Source: Puccinia triticina (taxonomy: Eukaryota; Basidiomycota; Pucciniomycetes; Pucciniales; Pucciniaceae). From it: a stretch of DNA of 64,000 bases. The translations under genes were made by a program, and so were the position numbers. Location: NCBI RefSeq assembly GCF_026914185.1, contig NC_070559.1:3162001-3226000 (forward strand), read 5' to 3'. The stretch's first letter is position 1; each line of letters starts with the position of its first letter. The notes beneath the pieces are model-generated. The model was not told the DNA's origin, did not search any database, and saw only the letters and a program-made list of their open reading frames with translations. This document shows, piece after piece, positions 32,132-41,940 of the stretch.

Positions 32132-32377
32132 CACTGCAAAAAAACTTGGTCAACTGCTTGCAGTTGACATGCAGGATACTCACGCCAAGCTACCATTGTA
32201 ACTCCACCTGAATGCACAAGTGCCTTTGTTGGCACAGTCACTGTGCAAGGTGCACAGTGACTGTGCATTGACGCTTTGGTTGAGTCAAACCTTGGGTAAG
32301 GCTGGTGTAACACCACAAGCTTCCTCAGAGTTACCGCATGTCAACTGCTCACAGTTGACACAGTTTTTTTTGCAGTG
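32132..32377. mobile_element. 246-bp CACTA-like MITE inside the Gypsy RT
   Basis: Ends CACTGCAAAAAAACT and AGTTTTTTTTGCAGTG, extended to about 45 bases of TIR by the GTCAACTG...CAGTTGAC palindromes. AAA lies on both sides (32129-32131, 32378-32380), a 3-bp duplication. Removing the insert restores an uninterrupted RT sequence across the junction. CACT-type ends and 3-bp duplications fit CACTA/EnSpm elements; Harbinger is the alternative. Confidence 0.8.
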
Positions 32378-33274
32378 AAAGGCAGTGTTGGGACTACTGA
32401 GTTGATAAAGTGGGCCACTTATTTTTGCAAAATCCTTAATTTGTTGTCTATAGTAACTTGCAAAACCTAAGAATGACTGTACTTCCTTCAGGTTAGTTGG
32501 CACAGGTTTGAGCAAAACAGCTGATACTTTATTCATGTCTATAGCTATACTGAGTCCTGATACAATATGTCCAAGAGCTTTAAGTTCTTGAAATCCAAAT
32601 TGGCATTTACTTATTGATATTTTCATATTCATTTTAATTACTATTTCTAAGACTATGGTCAACTTCTTGAGGTGTTCTTCCCAGTCTTGGCTGAATATGA
32701 TAATGTCATCAATGTAAATTATAAGCCATCCCTCACGTAACTCTCTGTGGAATTCAGTATCCATCATTCTCTGGAAGTGAGATGGTGCATTTTTAATTCC
32801 AAAGGGCATTCTGAGATATTCATAAAAACCCATATGTAATATAATGCGCAACAAATGTCTACTGTCTTCATGTATTACATTTTGGTGGAATCCTTTTAGT
32901 ACATCCATGCAGGTAATAAATTTTGCATTCTTGAGTTGCGTGATTGCTTCACTAATCTTGGGCATAGGATATCTATCAGGAATAGTGTAGGTATTGAGGG
33001 CTCTAAAATCACCAACCATCCTGGACTTATCATTATGTCACGCAATGATTACAGGTGTTGTAACTTCCACATTCTCATTTGCGCCAACCTTGCGCAGAAC
33101 TTTCATTCTAACTAATTCATTTACATGTTGTTGCAAGGCTTCTCTGCTTCTAGGGGATGCTGGGCATGAGGCTTTTCTCAAAGCTGGTGGATAAGGTCTG
33201 GAAGTATTAAGATTGATTCTTACTTCATGTCCTTTAATGCATCCAAAGGGTTCATCAGCTGTAGCAAAGGCCAA
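32378..33274 (-). pseudogene. Gypsy reverse transcriptase, interrupted
   Basis: Fingers and palm are readable: VGDFRALNTYTIPDRYPMP, FITCMDVLKGFHQ with the first Asp, and IIYIDDIIIFS with the catalytic YIDD. A TGA at 33038-33040 replaces the Trp codon expected before HNDKSRM, and a TAA at 33291-33293 separates RT from Gag-protease in the same frame. The 3' part is cut by the CACTA-like MITE. Confidence 0.85.
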
Positions 33275-33290
33275 TTTATGTTTATGTAGT

Positions 33291-35545
33291 AATTAAACTA
33301 ATTTGTCTGTTTGTTCTGGTGTCAGATCTGGTGAAATTCTGGCGTCAGATATGGTGTTAGAGAATTTTGAGGCTTCCACAGCATTACATTCTAGTTGCTC
33401 TAATGTAAATTTTTCCGTAATTCCTAGTTCAAATTTAGTCAAGAGATCTCCATTAATGGTAAAGTATCTGCCATTACTGTTGATGACGTCAATACCATAA
33501 TTAATAATGTAATCATTACCAAGGATAATGTATTTCATCTTGAAATCTGCCATTACTACTAGCTCAACTGTAATTTGTACACTAGATCTTGTGTGAGGGA
33601 AAATAATATCTAGAGTAATGATACCTAGTGGGGACAATTTGCTATTGCAGCTGTAGAATTTCTCCTTCTTGACTGGGGATAGCTTGGTCTTCCAGTCAGG
33701 CATAATAGTGTCTAAGAATTTGGGGCTAATTATTGAACAGAATGCTCCGCCATCAATGAGACATTTGAGTTTATACTTGTTACATAGTATATTAGTAGTG
33801 TTGGTTCCTCCTGTAGTGTGCATATTACCTACTTGTTCAGGTTTAACTACTGGTAACTTCCTAATATTATGTGGGGCTTTATCCTCTGTGATCTTGGAAA
33901 TATTAGATATAAGCCTATCTGCTTTACATGTAATGGCGTGATTTGAATTGCTTGCTGATTCATCATCTGATTCATCAGAATCACTAGGAAGGGATTCTCC
34001 TGAGGAAATGCTAATAGTGTCACATGGTAATTGGTTATCTTCACTCTGGATCACTGCTATCTTCTTGCTGATCTTCTTGGGACATTTGGTAGACTTATGC
34101 CCAGTCTTACCACATTCATAGCATGTGATTTCTTTAGGAGCTGATGGTTCTTTAGTCTCAGGTTTCTTATCCTTGTAATTGTCTCTTTTGTTTGTTTTGC
34201 TTCTAGATTTGTCTTTTTCACAAACATTCACTATACTTTCAAGTTGGTTAATGAATTCTGAAGTGTCATCATTAGTTCTGATAGCTAGGCGCATTTTGTA
34301 CTCAGTTTTGGGGTCAGGTTGAGACAGTAATTTATCATTGATAGATTGGTTATCCAAGTGTCTTTCCACAGCTTGTATTCTGTTAACTTGGTTGGTAACC
34401 CATTCAGAAGGTTCAGTCTCACCATACACGTCAAATTTAGATCTTCTAAAGGCATCTCTGACTTTTCTTTTCCATTCAGGGGAGCTATATTTCTTAATGA
34501 TTTCTGCTTTCCAGAAAGTCCAATCTTTTGGTCCTTGAACTTCTTTCTTTCTATTGTTGTACCATATGTTTGCTGGTCCTGTAAATAATGAATTGAGTTT
34601 GGAACAAATGATTTGATCTGGTGCATTTGTATCATCCTGTAAACTGTCAATCCATTCTATAAATTTGTAATGGTCATATTCTCCTTTGCCAGAAAATGTG
34701 GCCCATTCACTTATTTTGGGTAAATTGGCTAATACTAATTTATGAATGGCTTTGTCCTCTTCATTTTTTGGAAAATTACGTGGAGTAGAAGATGTTGTTC
34801 TTCTGTCGGGAGTTGGTAGTGGAATTTCTACATCACTATCATCTGAATCTGAATTTTCTGCTTTGTGAGGTGGGGAGTTCACATTAGGTGCTCTGTCAGA
34901 TTTTACTCTTGTTGAACTGCTGCTGGCCTGAATATGGGGTGGAGTATCTTTATTCACGCTCTCTTTCACCGGGGGATTAGGTGATGAGTGTCCAATATTG
35001 TTAATAGAATTTATTACTTGTAAAATTATAGCTTCCAATTTATCTTGTTTTGATGCTGTGTCCGTAGTTTGTTTCTCAAACCTGTTTACTACATCTTCAA
35101 ATGTGGTAAATTGTGATGTAATTTTATCTTTAGCATCATTCTGCAGGGTTCTGAAGCGTGATTCTAACAAATTCAATTTCTGTAATATTTCTTGGTTGGT
35201 ATTTTCTTGGTCTTCAACCAATTCTTCAGTTCTAGCCAGGGATCTAGTAACTTGGGTACTCAATATTTCAAGAGCAGAGGGCGCTTCATCAAGCTTCTTA
35301 TCCATACTCTCCAATTTATTCAAGATGACAGTAAAGGCATCATCTTCTGAATTTACTTGCTCATCTACAAGCTGTGTAACTTTGTGGCACAATTTCTTAA
35401 GGTGTAAATGTACCTGAGGATTTATCAGAAATGGCTGGGGAATCTGCGCGCTGATTAGTATCAGTGGTTTCCTCTCTAGTCTCACGGGGTTGTGTGTTTT
35501 TGTCTGTAACTCCAAGGGCTTGAAGTTCTGGGGTGAGGGTGTCAA
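33291..35545 (-). CDS. Gypsy Gag-protease (750 aa)
   Basis: The first third is a Glu/Lys/Leu-rich coiled-coil-like region, followed by an acidic Ser/Asp patch, the retrotransposon Gag core (residues about 280-440), a CCHC zinc knuckle (CYECGKTGHKSTKC, near 480) and an aspartic protease near 596. The protease motif reads LIDGGAFCSI, so the usual D-S/T-G-A is D-G-G-A; the catalytic Asp is kept but the second residue is unusual. The frame upstream of 35400 changes register relative to another open frame (35579-35397), so the true Gag start is uncertain. The stop at 33293 probably arose by mutation, since the frame continues into RT. Confidence 0.8.
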
Positions 35546-35590
35546 CGTTGGTGGACACTGTACACAATGAAAAACACAAAAATATTAGTA

Positions 35591-36016
35591 TTAAAAAATA
35601 CCAATCTGACGGGAAAAGGGTAAGGAAAAAGATGTACTTTTCAGATTTGGGATTTTCTGAGTTCTTTTAAAGTTATAGTGATTTTGCCGGAAATTCAGTG
35701 TAGGAAATTTTTTCTGTCGATGGAAAGGTTTGAATTTTTGTTGGATGAAAGCTAAGAAGGTGGCGCAGAAGTGTATCAACTTGGTTTGTTGATTGCTCAA
35801 ACGGCGTGGAGTGGAGGTCCTTTTAAACTCTTGGAACAGCGGTTCTACAAGAGGAGGGAAAGTATTGATGCGCTTGTACAGCGCTTTTGGGATCTGTAGG
35901 CTAGGTATGTCACTTCTAGTCTGATCCGCTAGGCTCGCGCGGTTCAATCGGCGGTCTAAGATTGTCTGTAGCTGCTCTAGATCAGGAGCTACAGGTGTTA
36001 CAGTGATCCTGCTCAA
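35591..36016 (-). CDS. Open frame in the Gypsy leader, function unknown
   Basis: 141 codons on the element's sense strand, upstream of Gag, starting MSRITVTPVAPDLEQ and rich in Pro, Lys and Phe. It could be an N-terminal extension of Gag that has lost frame, or non-coding. No domain recognised. Confidence 0.25.
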   Translation of the reverse strand: MSRITVTPVAPDLEQLQTILDRRLNRASLADQTRSDIPSLQIPKALYKRINTFPPLVEPLFQEFKRTSTPRRLSNQQTKLIHFCATFLAFIQQKFKPFHRQKKFPTLNFRQNHYNFKRTQKIPNLKSTSFSLPFSRQIGIF

Positions 36017-36496
36017 GGGTTGCGGCTTGAGGAGGGTATGTACGGTAGGTATGCGCCTGTATGCGCTCTCTAATTGAGTTGGGTGGAGTGCGTCTAGTGT
36101 GTAAATCCCTGTAGATCCTTGCAGATCCGGGGTAATACAGTAGTACAGTATAATTGAACTGTAATTGAGTTATGTAGATCCTGTATACACAGGATGCGCA
36201 CGGTGTATGTAGTACCACTTAGTCCCGCGACCTAATGCGCTCTCAAGTGGGAATGCAGTACAAATGCTTTCCTGCCATAGGAATGGTAGAGTTTGGAGTC
36301 TCACGAAAAAAACCTAGTAGTGGAAATCGACCCTTGCGGCTCGATTGGTCTACTCAGAATTTTCTTATCTATTCTCCTTTTGGGGAGAACAAGCGTTCCG
36401 GTGTGTTTTCCGCAGAGAAAATGAATGAAATTCACTGGAATTTCACTGTGTAGATTCAACCAAGTGTGTATGATGTAGAGACTGTAAAATGAAGAT

Positions 36497-36581
36497 GTGT
36501 CTGGTGAGAGTCGAACTCACGACCTCAGCTATGCTGAGACACATACTAGAGTGCTGCCTTTACCAACTAGGCTACAGACGC
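36497..36581 (-). tRNA. tRNA-like sequence, copy 1 (class II shape, degenerate)
   Basis: On the minus strand: acceptor arms GCGTCTG/CAGACAC (one mismatch), D arm GCCT-AGTTGGTAA-AGGC, a four-pair anticodon arm with an eight-base loop TCTAGTAT, a variable-arm hairpin (TCAGC/GCTGA), and a perfect T arm GTGAG-TTCGACT-CTCAC. The A box (TAGCCTAGTTGG) and B box (GAGTTCGACTC) are good. The long variable arm suggests Leu or Ser type; the loop allows TAG (Leu), but the arm is irregular, so this may be a pseudogene. It lies in the Gypsy leader. Confidence 0.5.
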
Positions 36582-36918
36582 TTGTGGCTGCCAGCTGGGT
36601 GGTTGGTTGGTAGTGCTCATGGGTCGATCCGACAGCCCTCCATACTGTGGTGATACATCATGGTAGCAGACTAACAGACAACTCAACACCCCCCCTTGCT
36701 ACATGATGGGAAGTGGGGATTGACCCCAAGAGAGAGTGGGAATGAGACCCGGGAAAGATGATCAGTGTAGGGATTGAACCCGTGATCTAGATGTAGGCTT
36801 ATAGGGGTTTGTGTGGTCTTACAAGTAAGCATTCACAAATTCATCAAGTCTCTATTGTAAGCGAGTAGCGCTCAGGTAGCTCTGGGCTCATAACCTGTAG
36901 AGACTGTAAAATGAAGAT

Positions 36919-37003
36919 GTGTCTGGTGAGAGTCGAACTCACGACCTCAGCTATGCTGAGACACATACTAGAGTGCTGCCTTTACCAACTAGGCTACAGA
37001 CGC
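36919..37003 (-). tRNA. tRNA-like sequence, copy 2
   Basis: Identical to copy 1 as far as I can read. The surrounding block of about 205 bases (36486-36690) is repeated as a whole at 36899-37110. The 210 bases between the copies contain further T-arm-like pieces (GGGGATTGACCCC near 36716 and AGGGATTGAACCCG near 36771). Confidence 0.5.
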
Positions 37004-37293
37004 TTGTGGCTGCCAGCTGGGTGGTTGGTTGGTAGTGCTCATGGGTCGATCCGACAGCCCTCCATACTGTGGTGATACATCATGGTAGCAGACTAACAGA
37101 CAACTCAACATATGATTCAATTTCTATGGGTTTTGGCGAAATAAAGAGAATTTTTCCAGTAAAAAATAGAGAGATAGTCAACAATAGGATGATTTTTTAT
37201 GGATTTTTCCGGTTTTATAGAAGGAAACAGGGTGAAGAGTCTAGGAAAATGATGAGAAAATAAGGGAGAATCTAAGACACAATCACGGGAAAT

Positions 37294-37716
37294 CTAGTTA
37301 ATGATTTGACTTCTCTTTCTGCGAGTAAATTGCGGAGGAGGGCCGTCAGAAGTGAAGGGGGGAAGTGTGGAGTAGGAGGTATGCTCTGTATAAGAGCAGT
37401 ATTCCTCGTCAAAGGGAGGATATCCAAATGGGAAAGCTGTAAGTTGTGGTTTTTTAAAAAGTTTGGTTTGTTCTTCTTCCACAAATTCTGACTCTTCAGT
37501 AGTATCAATAAGTGTACCGTCAGGATGATAGATACAAGTTATCCAAAGAGTACTGTAAGTTATCCAGGTACAGGTGTAGAATTGGTCCTCTCCAATCAGT
37601 GTATGGGTTTTTCTAACGTGTTCTTGGACTTCAAGGTTATTAGGATCTTCCTTCGTGTATTTCTGTAATTTCAGGAGGTTGGAGTTGGGTTTGAAATCAC
37701 AGATAATGGTGGTCAT
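37294..37716 (-). CDS. Extra 140-codon ORF in the Gypsy leader
   Basis: Starts at the methionine of MTTIICDFKP just inside the 5' LTR and ends with a basic tail (RRKRSQIIN). The body has aromatic, Thr- and acidic-rich segments (YTCTWITYSTLWIT, EESEFVEEEQ) and a Pro-rich end. The frame is open into the LTR, to an ATG at 37902. No family recognised. Position between the 5' LTR and gag is unusual for Gypsy elements. Confidence 0.4.
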   Translation of the reverse strand: MTTIICDFKPNSNLLKLQKYTKEDPNNLEVQEHVRKTHTLIGEDQFYTCTWITYSTLWITCIYHPDGTLIDTTEESEFVEEEQTKLFKKPQLTAFPFGYPPFDEEYCSYTEHTSYSTLPPFTSDGPPPQFTRRKRSQIIN

Positions 37717-37833
37717 TTGTCTTTTAACAAGACATTTTGGCGTAAAAAAATGGTAAGGAAATAGGTATTTTAGTATGATTTTCACGGTTTGGGAGTGAGA
37801 ATTACGGATAAATAATAGGCCAGACCCCCAATT

Positions 37834-38783
37834 GTCAGCCTGTAGGTAACTAACTGTGTCTGAGAGGGTTGTTACTAGCAAGATGATGGTGTAAGATGCC
37901 AAGGATGGGCCAATGGGTTTGTGGTAAGACCTGTAAAAGGTTTCACTCTATCAGTAATCTTGACTGAGAGGCTTGCTCAATTAAGGCGCATCCAGATCAA
38001 CACAGGGTGTTAATAGGCATCCAAGGAATAACTCAACTTGGGTTCGTGGTTTTACCTACAGAAAGGTAAGGGTAATCAAGAGTTGATGTTATTCCTGAAT
38101 TGAAAGATGGGTGAGAATGAAGGCACTGTTTAACTATGTATGTTTTAAACCTTGCTATAATAATATTCTGAGGGATAAACAGTCCTGGGGGGCGTGTTTA
38201 TATAGAGGGGAAAGAGCAGAAGGGAACATGAGGCACTTGGAGGCGCTTCAGGACCAGGGGGGAACTGGAAGCGCTCAATGGAAGCAGATCCTCATGAGGA
38301 TCAACATTGGAAATGATCAGGGCAGTGTAATGATCAGTACTGATCCTAGATCAGTAGCTGTGCACACTAGCTGATCATAACCAATCAGTGATTCCATTCA
38401 GTGCTCTTTGAATTGGATTACATCATGTATTGTTTATGTATTTATATCATAACCAATATATTATGTAAATGGGGACTGAGGCGTAACAGGGGATAAATGA
38501 GTGATACCTGTCTTGGGGTATTTCACGTGTACAGTAATATTACAATGTATTGTAATCTTACTGTTGCACGTAACTTAACTCTCATAACAACAGTAAATTA
38601 TGGTAACTGTATTTAACTATGGTTATCTGTAATGTAATGTATAACAGGAGTACATTCTTAAGCTTGTATCTAATGATATACATATGTAATAAAGGTGTAA
38701 AAAGTAGTGTACTATATGTAATGTGAACAATTGCAGGTACTTGGTACGTGTAAGGTACTGTGACATGTACTCTGTGGCTGACA
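37834..38783 (-). repeat. Gypsy 5' LTR
   Basis: Counterpart of 28971-29921, over 99% identical. On the minus strand the adjoining leader starts ATTGGGGGTCTGG. Confidence 0.9.
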
Positions 38784-38966
38784 GTTACTCTTTGAACAAA
38801 AGTAGAAGAGTGCCGGGATCCAAATTGGCTGCGGCCAGAGGTAAGTTAAGCAAACCAATTTCCGCAGCCCAAAACCCGCGCCAAGGGATGAAACACTAAT
38901 CATCAGAATTGATGTAATTAGCAGGAACTTCCCACGGCAGCAAGAACACAAACGTGCTTCAACCAT
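38784..38966 (-). pseudogene. 5' part of a possible secreted-protein ORF, interrupted by the Gypsy LTR
   Basis: An ATG at 38966 opens 61 codons that run exactly into the LTR. The first 30 residues have a basic/cysteine n-region and a hydrophobic core (FLLITSILMISVSSL) as in signal peptides. Beyond the other LTR, minus-strand DNA from 28965 continues in the matching frame for 27 codons to a TGA at 28882-28884 if one target-site copy is removed. No domain recognised; chance is a real alternative. Confidence 0.25.
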
Positions 38967-38969
38967 TGC

Positions 38970-39780
38970 TGAAAAACAGAATCTCTGGAAAAACCAAAGG
39001 GGAGTGATAGAGTATTTGAAATAAGTCCAGGCAAAGAAAAAGAAAGCTCAAAAGCTAATACATCCTACAATTATCTTTGGGCAGACAAAGTCAAACCAAT
39101 AGAAATCAGGAAAGCCAAACTCTCCCTTGATCAAGGTGCTGAGAGGGGTAAGCACAAAGAGAAATAGAGATAAAAAAGAAACCAGGCTGGAACTGATGTT
39201 GTACTAGTGAAAACAGATGACGTCACGGCTTTGCTCAGACAATTCTCAAGCGTTGCATCAAGCAGGTTCGCGAGCTAGATACTCAACGTCTATCAATCTC
39301 ATCAGCGGGAGGACAAGGAGAAATCTCCTTAAATAGTTATTTTTCTTAAATTAAAACATTACTCAGAATAGAGCGGCCTATAGCCTGCTCCTAGGTAAAT
39401 CTCACAACATGATATCATAAACAGAATTGTTTTTCCTTTTATCTTTTATTGTTTTCTGACTAGAATTTAAAAATGAACTCCTAGTCTTCTGCATTCTTTC
39501 AGTCTTGAGCAATGTGATGAAGCCATCAGATTATCCAAAGGTCAAAGTTGGTCACACTCTCATGGGTTTGTTCAGTATTGAATTAAGAATGACAGGTCTC
39601 TTGTCAATACAGAATCACCACTTGAGGTATGTCAAATCTTATTTTCTTGTTTTTAGGCTGGGCAGGCTATTTGGGGAACAACAGGCCAGATGGAGACTCT
39701 CAGGTGGATTTTTTACATCCAATTTTTTCCCAAGGGATGGGGGTCGCTGTTATTTTCAAAACGTGATAATATGTAGAAAA
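38970..39780. other. Unassigned DNA between the Gypsy element and the CoA gene
   Basis: The plus strand has an open stretch at 39505-39789 with no recognisable domain. I see no TIRs, tandem repeats or splice-linked exons that would support a gene. Confidence 0.3.
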
Positions 39781-39899
39781 AAAAATTGATTCTAAAGGTA
39801 CCAGAGGCTGTGAGGAAATCAGAGGTGTACCAGGTGATACATGGGTTCAAATGGAAATTTGGACAATTGGCTGGGCAGCCTCAAGCCAATCTGGGACAT

Positions 39900-39962
39900 T
39901 GGGCACAAGTCCCTCCTTCGGAGGTCGCTGCGCTCCCCCGAGGAGGGACTTGTGTTAAGTTC
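39900..39962. repeat. AAGTCCCTC hairpin element, well preserved
   Basis: GGCACAAGTCCCTCCTTCGG on the left and CCGAGGAGGGACTTGTGTTAA on the right form a stem around AGGTCGCTGCGCTCCC. It is the clearest copy in the window and lies about 150 bases upstream of the modelled start of the adenylyltransferase gene, followed by a run of 11 C near 39972. Confidence 0.7.
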
Positions 39963-40112
39963 GGGCTGCCCGCCCCCCCCCCCGCAGAAGAGGGACTTCC
40001 ACAAGTTGGGGTGTCACGGGCACCGCTATGTCACGGGCACGGCTACCACAAACCCCAGCCCCAAACAATCAGGCAAAGAAACCCATACCTTCCAGGAATC
40101 GGAACAATCAAA

Positions 40113-41120
40113 ATGGATGAATTCAAGGGTGGAGGATCGACTGGATCGAGAGTACCGAGTGCGGTGAAAATATTCTACGAGCACCTCACGGAGGAGGGGG
40201 GCACGAGCGAAGACAAGGAGCTATCGGCCGACTTCAAGGCCGCGGTGGAGCGATCGATGAAGACGCTGAAGGGGACGGATACTGTAGAGATAGAGCTAGA
40301 GTTGAAGAGCAAGACGACGGGGAGGCGGGTAAGTGTGATGGAGAGCAAGAAGCTGGAGCGGCTGCTTTCGCGGATATATGTCGAGGTCGAGCGACAGAAG
40401 ACGGTTCGGGACGAGCTGCTCGTCCAAGTCGAGGTCTCCATACTTGGCTTCAGCAAGCTCCCTCGGGCCCACTCCGCCTTCAATCCCTCCTCCCGCTCCT
40501 CCAACCACCCCGACCGCCATTTCGAGACTCTCGCTCTCGGTGGCACTTTCGATCACTTGCATTCCGGACACAAGATCCTTCTGACTATCGCGGCTTGGTT
40601 GACCACTCGTAGATTGATCATCGGGATTACCGGTACGCTTCTTTCTTCTTTACAGTCCAAGTTATCCTAACCGGAACATGACTAATACAAGGGTGGTCCA
40701 AATATACATATATATATATAAACAGATGACGAACTGTTAAAAAATAAGCAGCATGCGAGGCGGTTGGAGTCTCTTGAAGAGCGGCAGAACACCGTACGAA
40801 GCTTCCTGGAACGGGTCGGGCCACAAGATCTGCAGATTGAGACGCCGAGGCTGAAAGATGTGTACGGTCCGACGGCCTCGGACCCAGACATTGATGCACT
40901 CCTTGTCTCCCAGGAGACCCTCCCCGGTGCCCAGGCCATCGACGACATCCGGATCCAGAACGGCCTCAACCCACTCGCTCGTTACGTCATCGACGTCATC
41001 AGTGATCATCAAACATTCCTGCCTGACAATCATGACCTTAAACAACTGAAGATCAGTAGCACCCATATTCGCGCCTGGATTGACTCTCGTCAAACCACAA
41101 ATTCCCTTCCAAACAACTAA
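40113..41120 (+). CDS. CAB4: Phosphopantetheine adenylyltransferase (fungal CoA synthesis)
   Basis: Two exons, 40113-40632 and 40726-41120, with a 93-base intron (donor GTACGC, branch-like CTAATAC, acceptor ACAG) give 304 residues. The C-terminal half is the nucleotidyltransferase fold: ALGGTFDHLHSGHKILL with the HxGH nucleotide-binding motif at residues 150-153, DDELLKNKQH, VSQETLPGAQAID and the conserved ISSTHIR near the end. The enzyme transfers AMP from ATP to 4'-phosphopantetheine, giving dephospho-CoA. As in yeast Cab4 there is no fused dephospho-CoA kinase. The N-terminal 140 residues are poorly conserved in the family. The ATG at 40113 is the first after transposon-derived sequence; an additional 5' exon cannot be excluded. 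Confidence 0.92.
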
Positions 41121-41544
41121 GCATTGATTCACATATGCCCAATGCACCCTCCCTCTTGTGTCTGTACCCATTATTACTGTAGCAGCTGTATATTTGAATT
41201 CCTGGATCTGAAATTGTTGGCCTAACTGAAGCAGGTACCGACAGTTTTTTCGGACTTGCAAACAAGATGAGGCTTTGACGGCCTGGGTCGAATTGTTGTT
41301 ACTCTTGCACACAACACATTACACTATCTCTATTCAGAGGGCTATTTGTCATCCACCTCAAAGACAGCCTGAGATCTGACTAGCTAATCTGTATTGCGAC
41401 TCTGGATGAATCATTAGCCCAACCGTTTGTTGGATACGGAAATCCCCAGAGTGATAGGATTTGTGCTGTTACTTTGTTCATGACAAATAGGAGGAATGAG
41501 AAAAAAAACGAGTTTATCAGGAGCCTGGCTGAGCTCGAACTTGA

Positions 41545-41702
41545 CACAAGTCCCTGCCGACAGGGAGGTTTCTTGCGCCCCGCGAGTTTGCGCCTAAACT
41601 ATGTAGGTCCCTCTCTTTGGGGGGGGGGGGGGGAGACGCCGTCACGCAGGGACCGCCCGAAGGAGGTTCGGAGGTCGCTTCGCTCCCCCCAGGAGGAGTG
41701 AA
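41545..41702. repeat. Compound AAGTCCCT hairpin cluster with poly-G loop
   Basis: GACACAAGTCCCTGCCGACA, TAGGTCCCTCTCTTT, a run of 14 or so G (near 41620), CGCAGGGACCGCCC and CGCTCCCCCCAGGAGG alternate. It looks like two or three family members inserted into or recombined with each other. 41130-41540 has no recognisable gene. Confidence 0.5.
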
Positions 41703-41940
41703 TAGTGGGTAGATTCTCAGTTGCATACAATTGAGAATGGGAAGGTGAGATTTTCAAGAGAAATACATAAAATTGTTTTTGGTGCTTGGATCAGCTTGGA
41801 TCAGCACATATGGGGTATCACTCTTCAACGAGCACACTACAATGAAATAAATCAAATTGGTTGAAATCTGTTGAAATTCAAGTCACTCTTGATGGAAGGG
41901 CGCTATGCGAGTTCGGCCTACTTGCCGGGGGCAAGGCCGA

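Larger units (their letters stand above)
28971..38783 (-). mobile_element. Gypsy (chromovirus) element with paired LTRs
   Basis: The LTRs at 28971-29921 and 37834-38783 both start TGTCAGCC and end GGCTGACA and differ at only about five positions. A polypurine tract (GGAGGGAGGAAG on the minus strand) abuts the 3' LTR. Two bases inside the 5' LTR a TGGGGGTCTGG sequence could serve as primer-binding site. Flanks are GGTAC (28966-28970) and GTTAC (38784-38788), a 5-bp duplication with one mismatch. Gag-protease is open; pol is broken by two stops, two homopolymer frameshifts and a MITE. A chromodomain-like integrase tail places it with chromoviruses. Confidence 0.92.
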
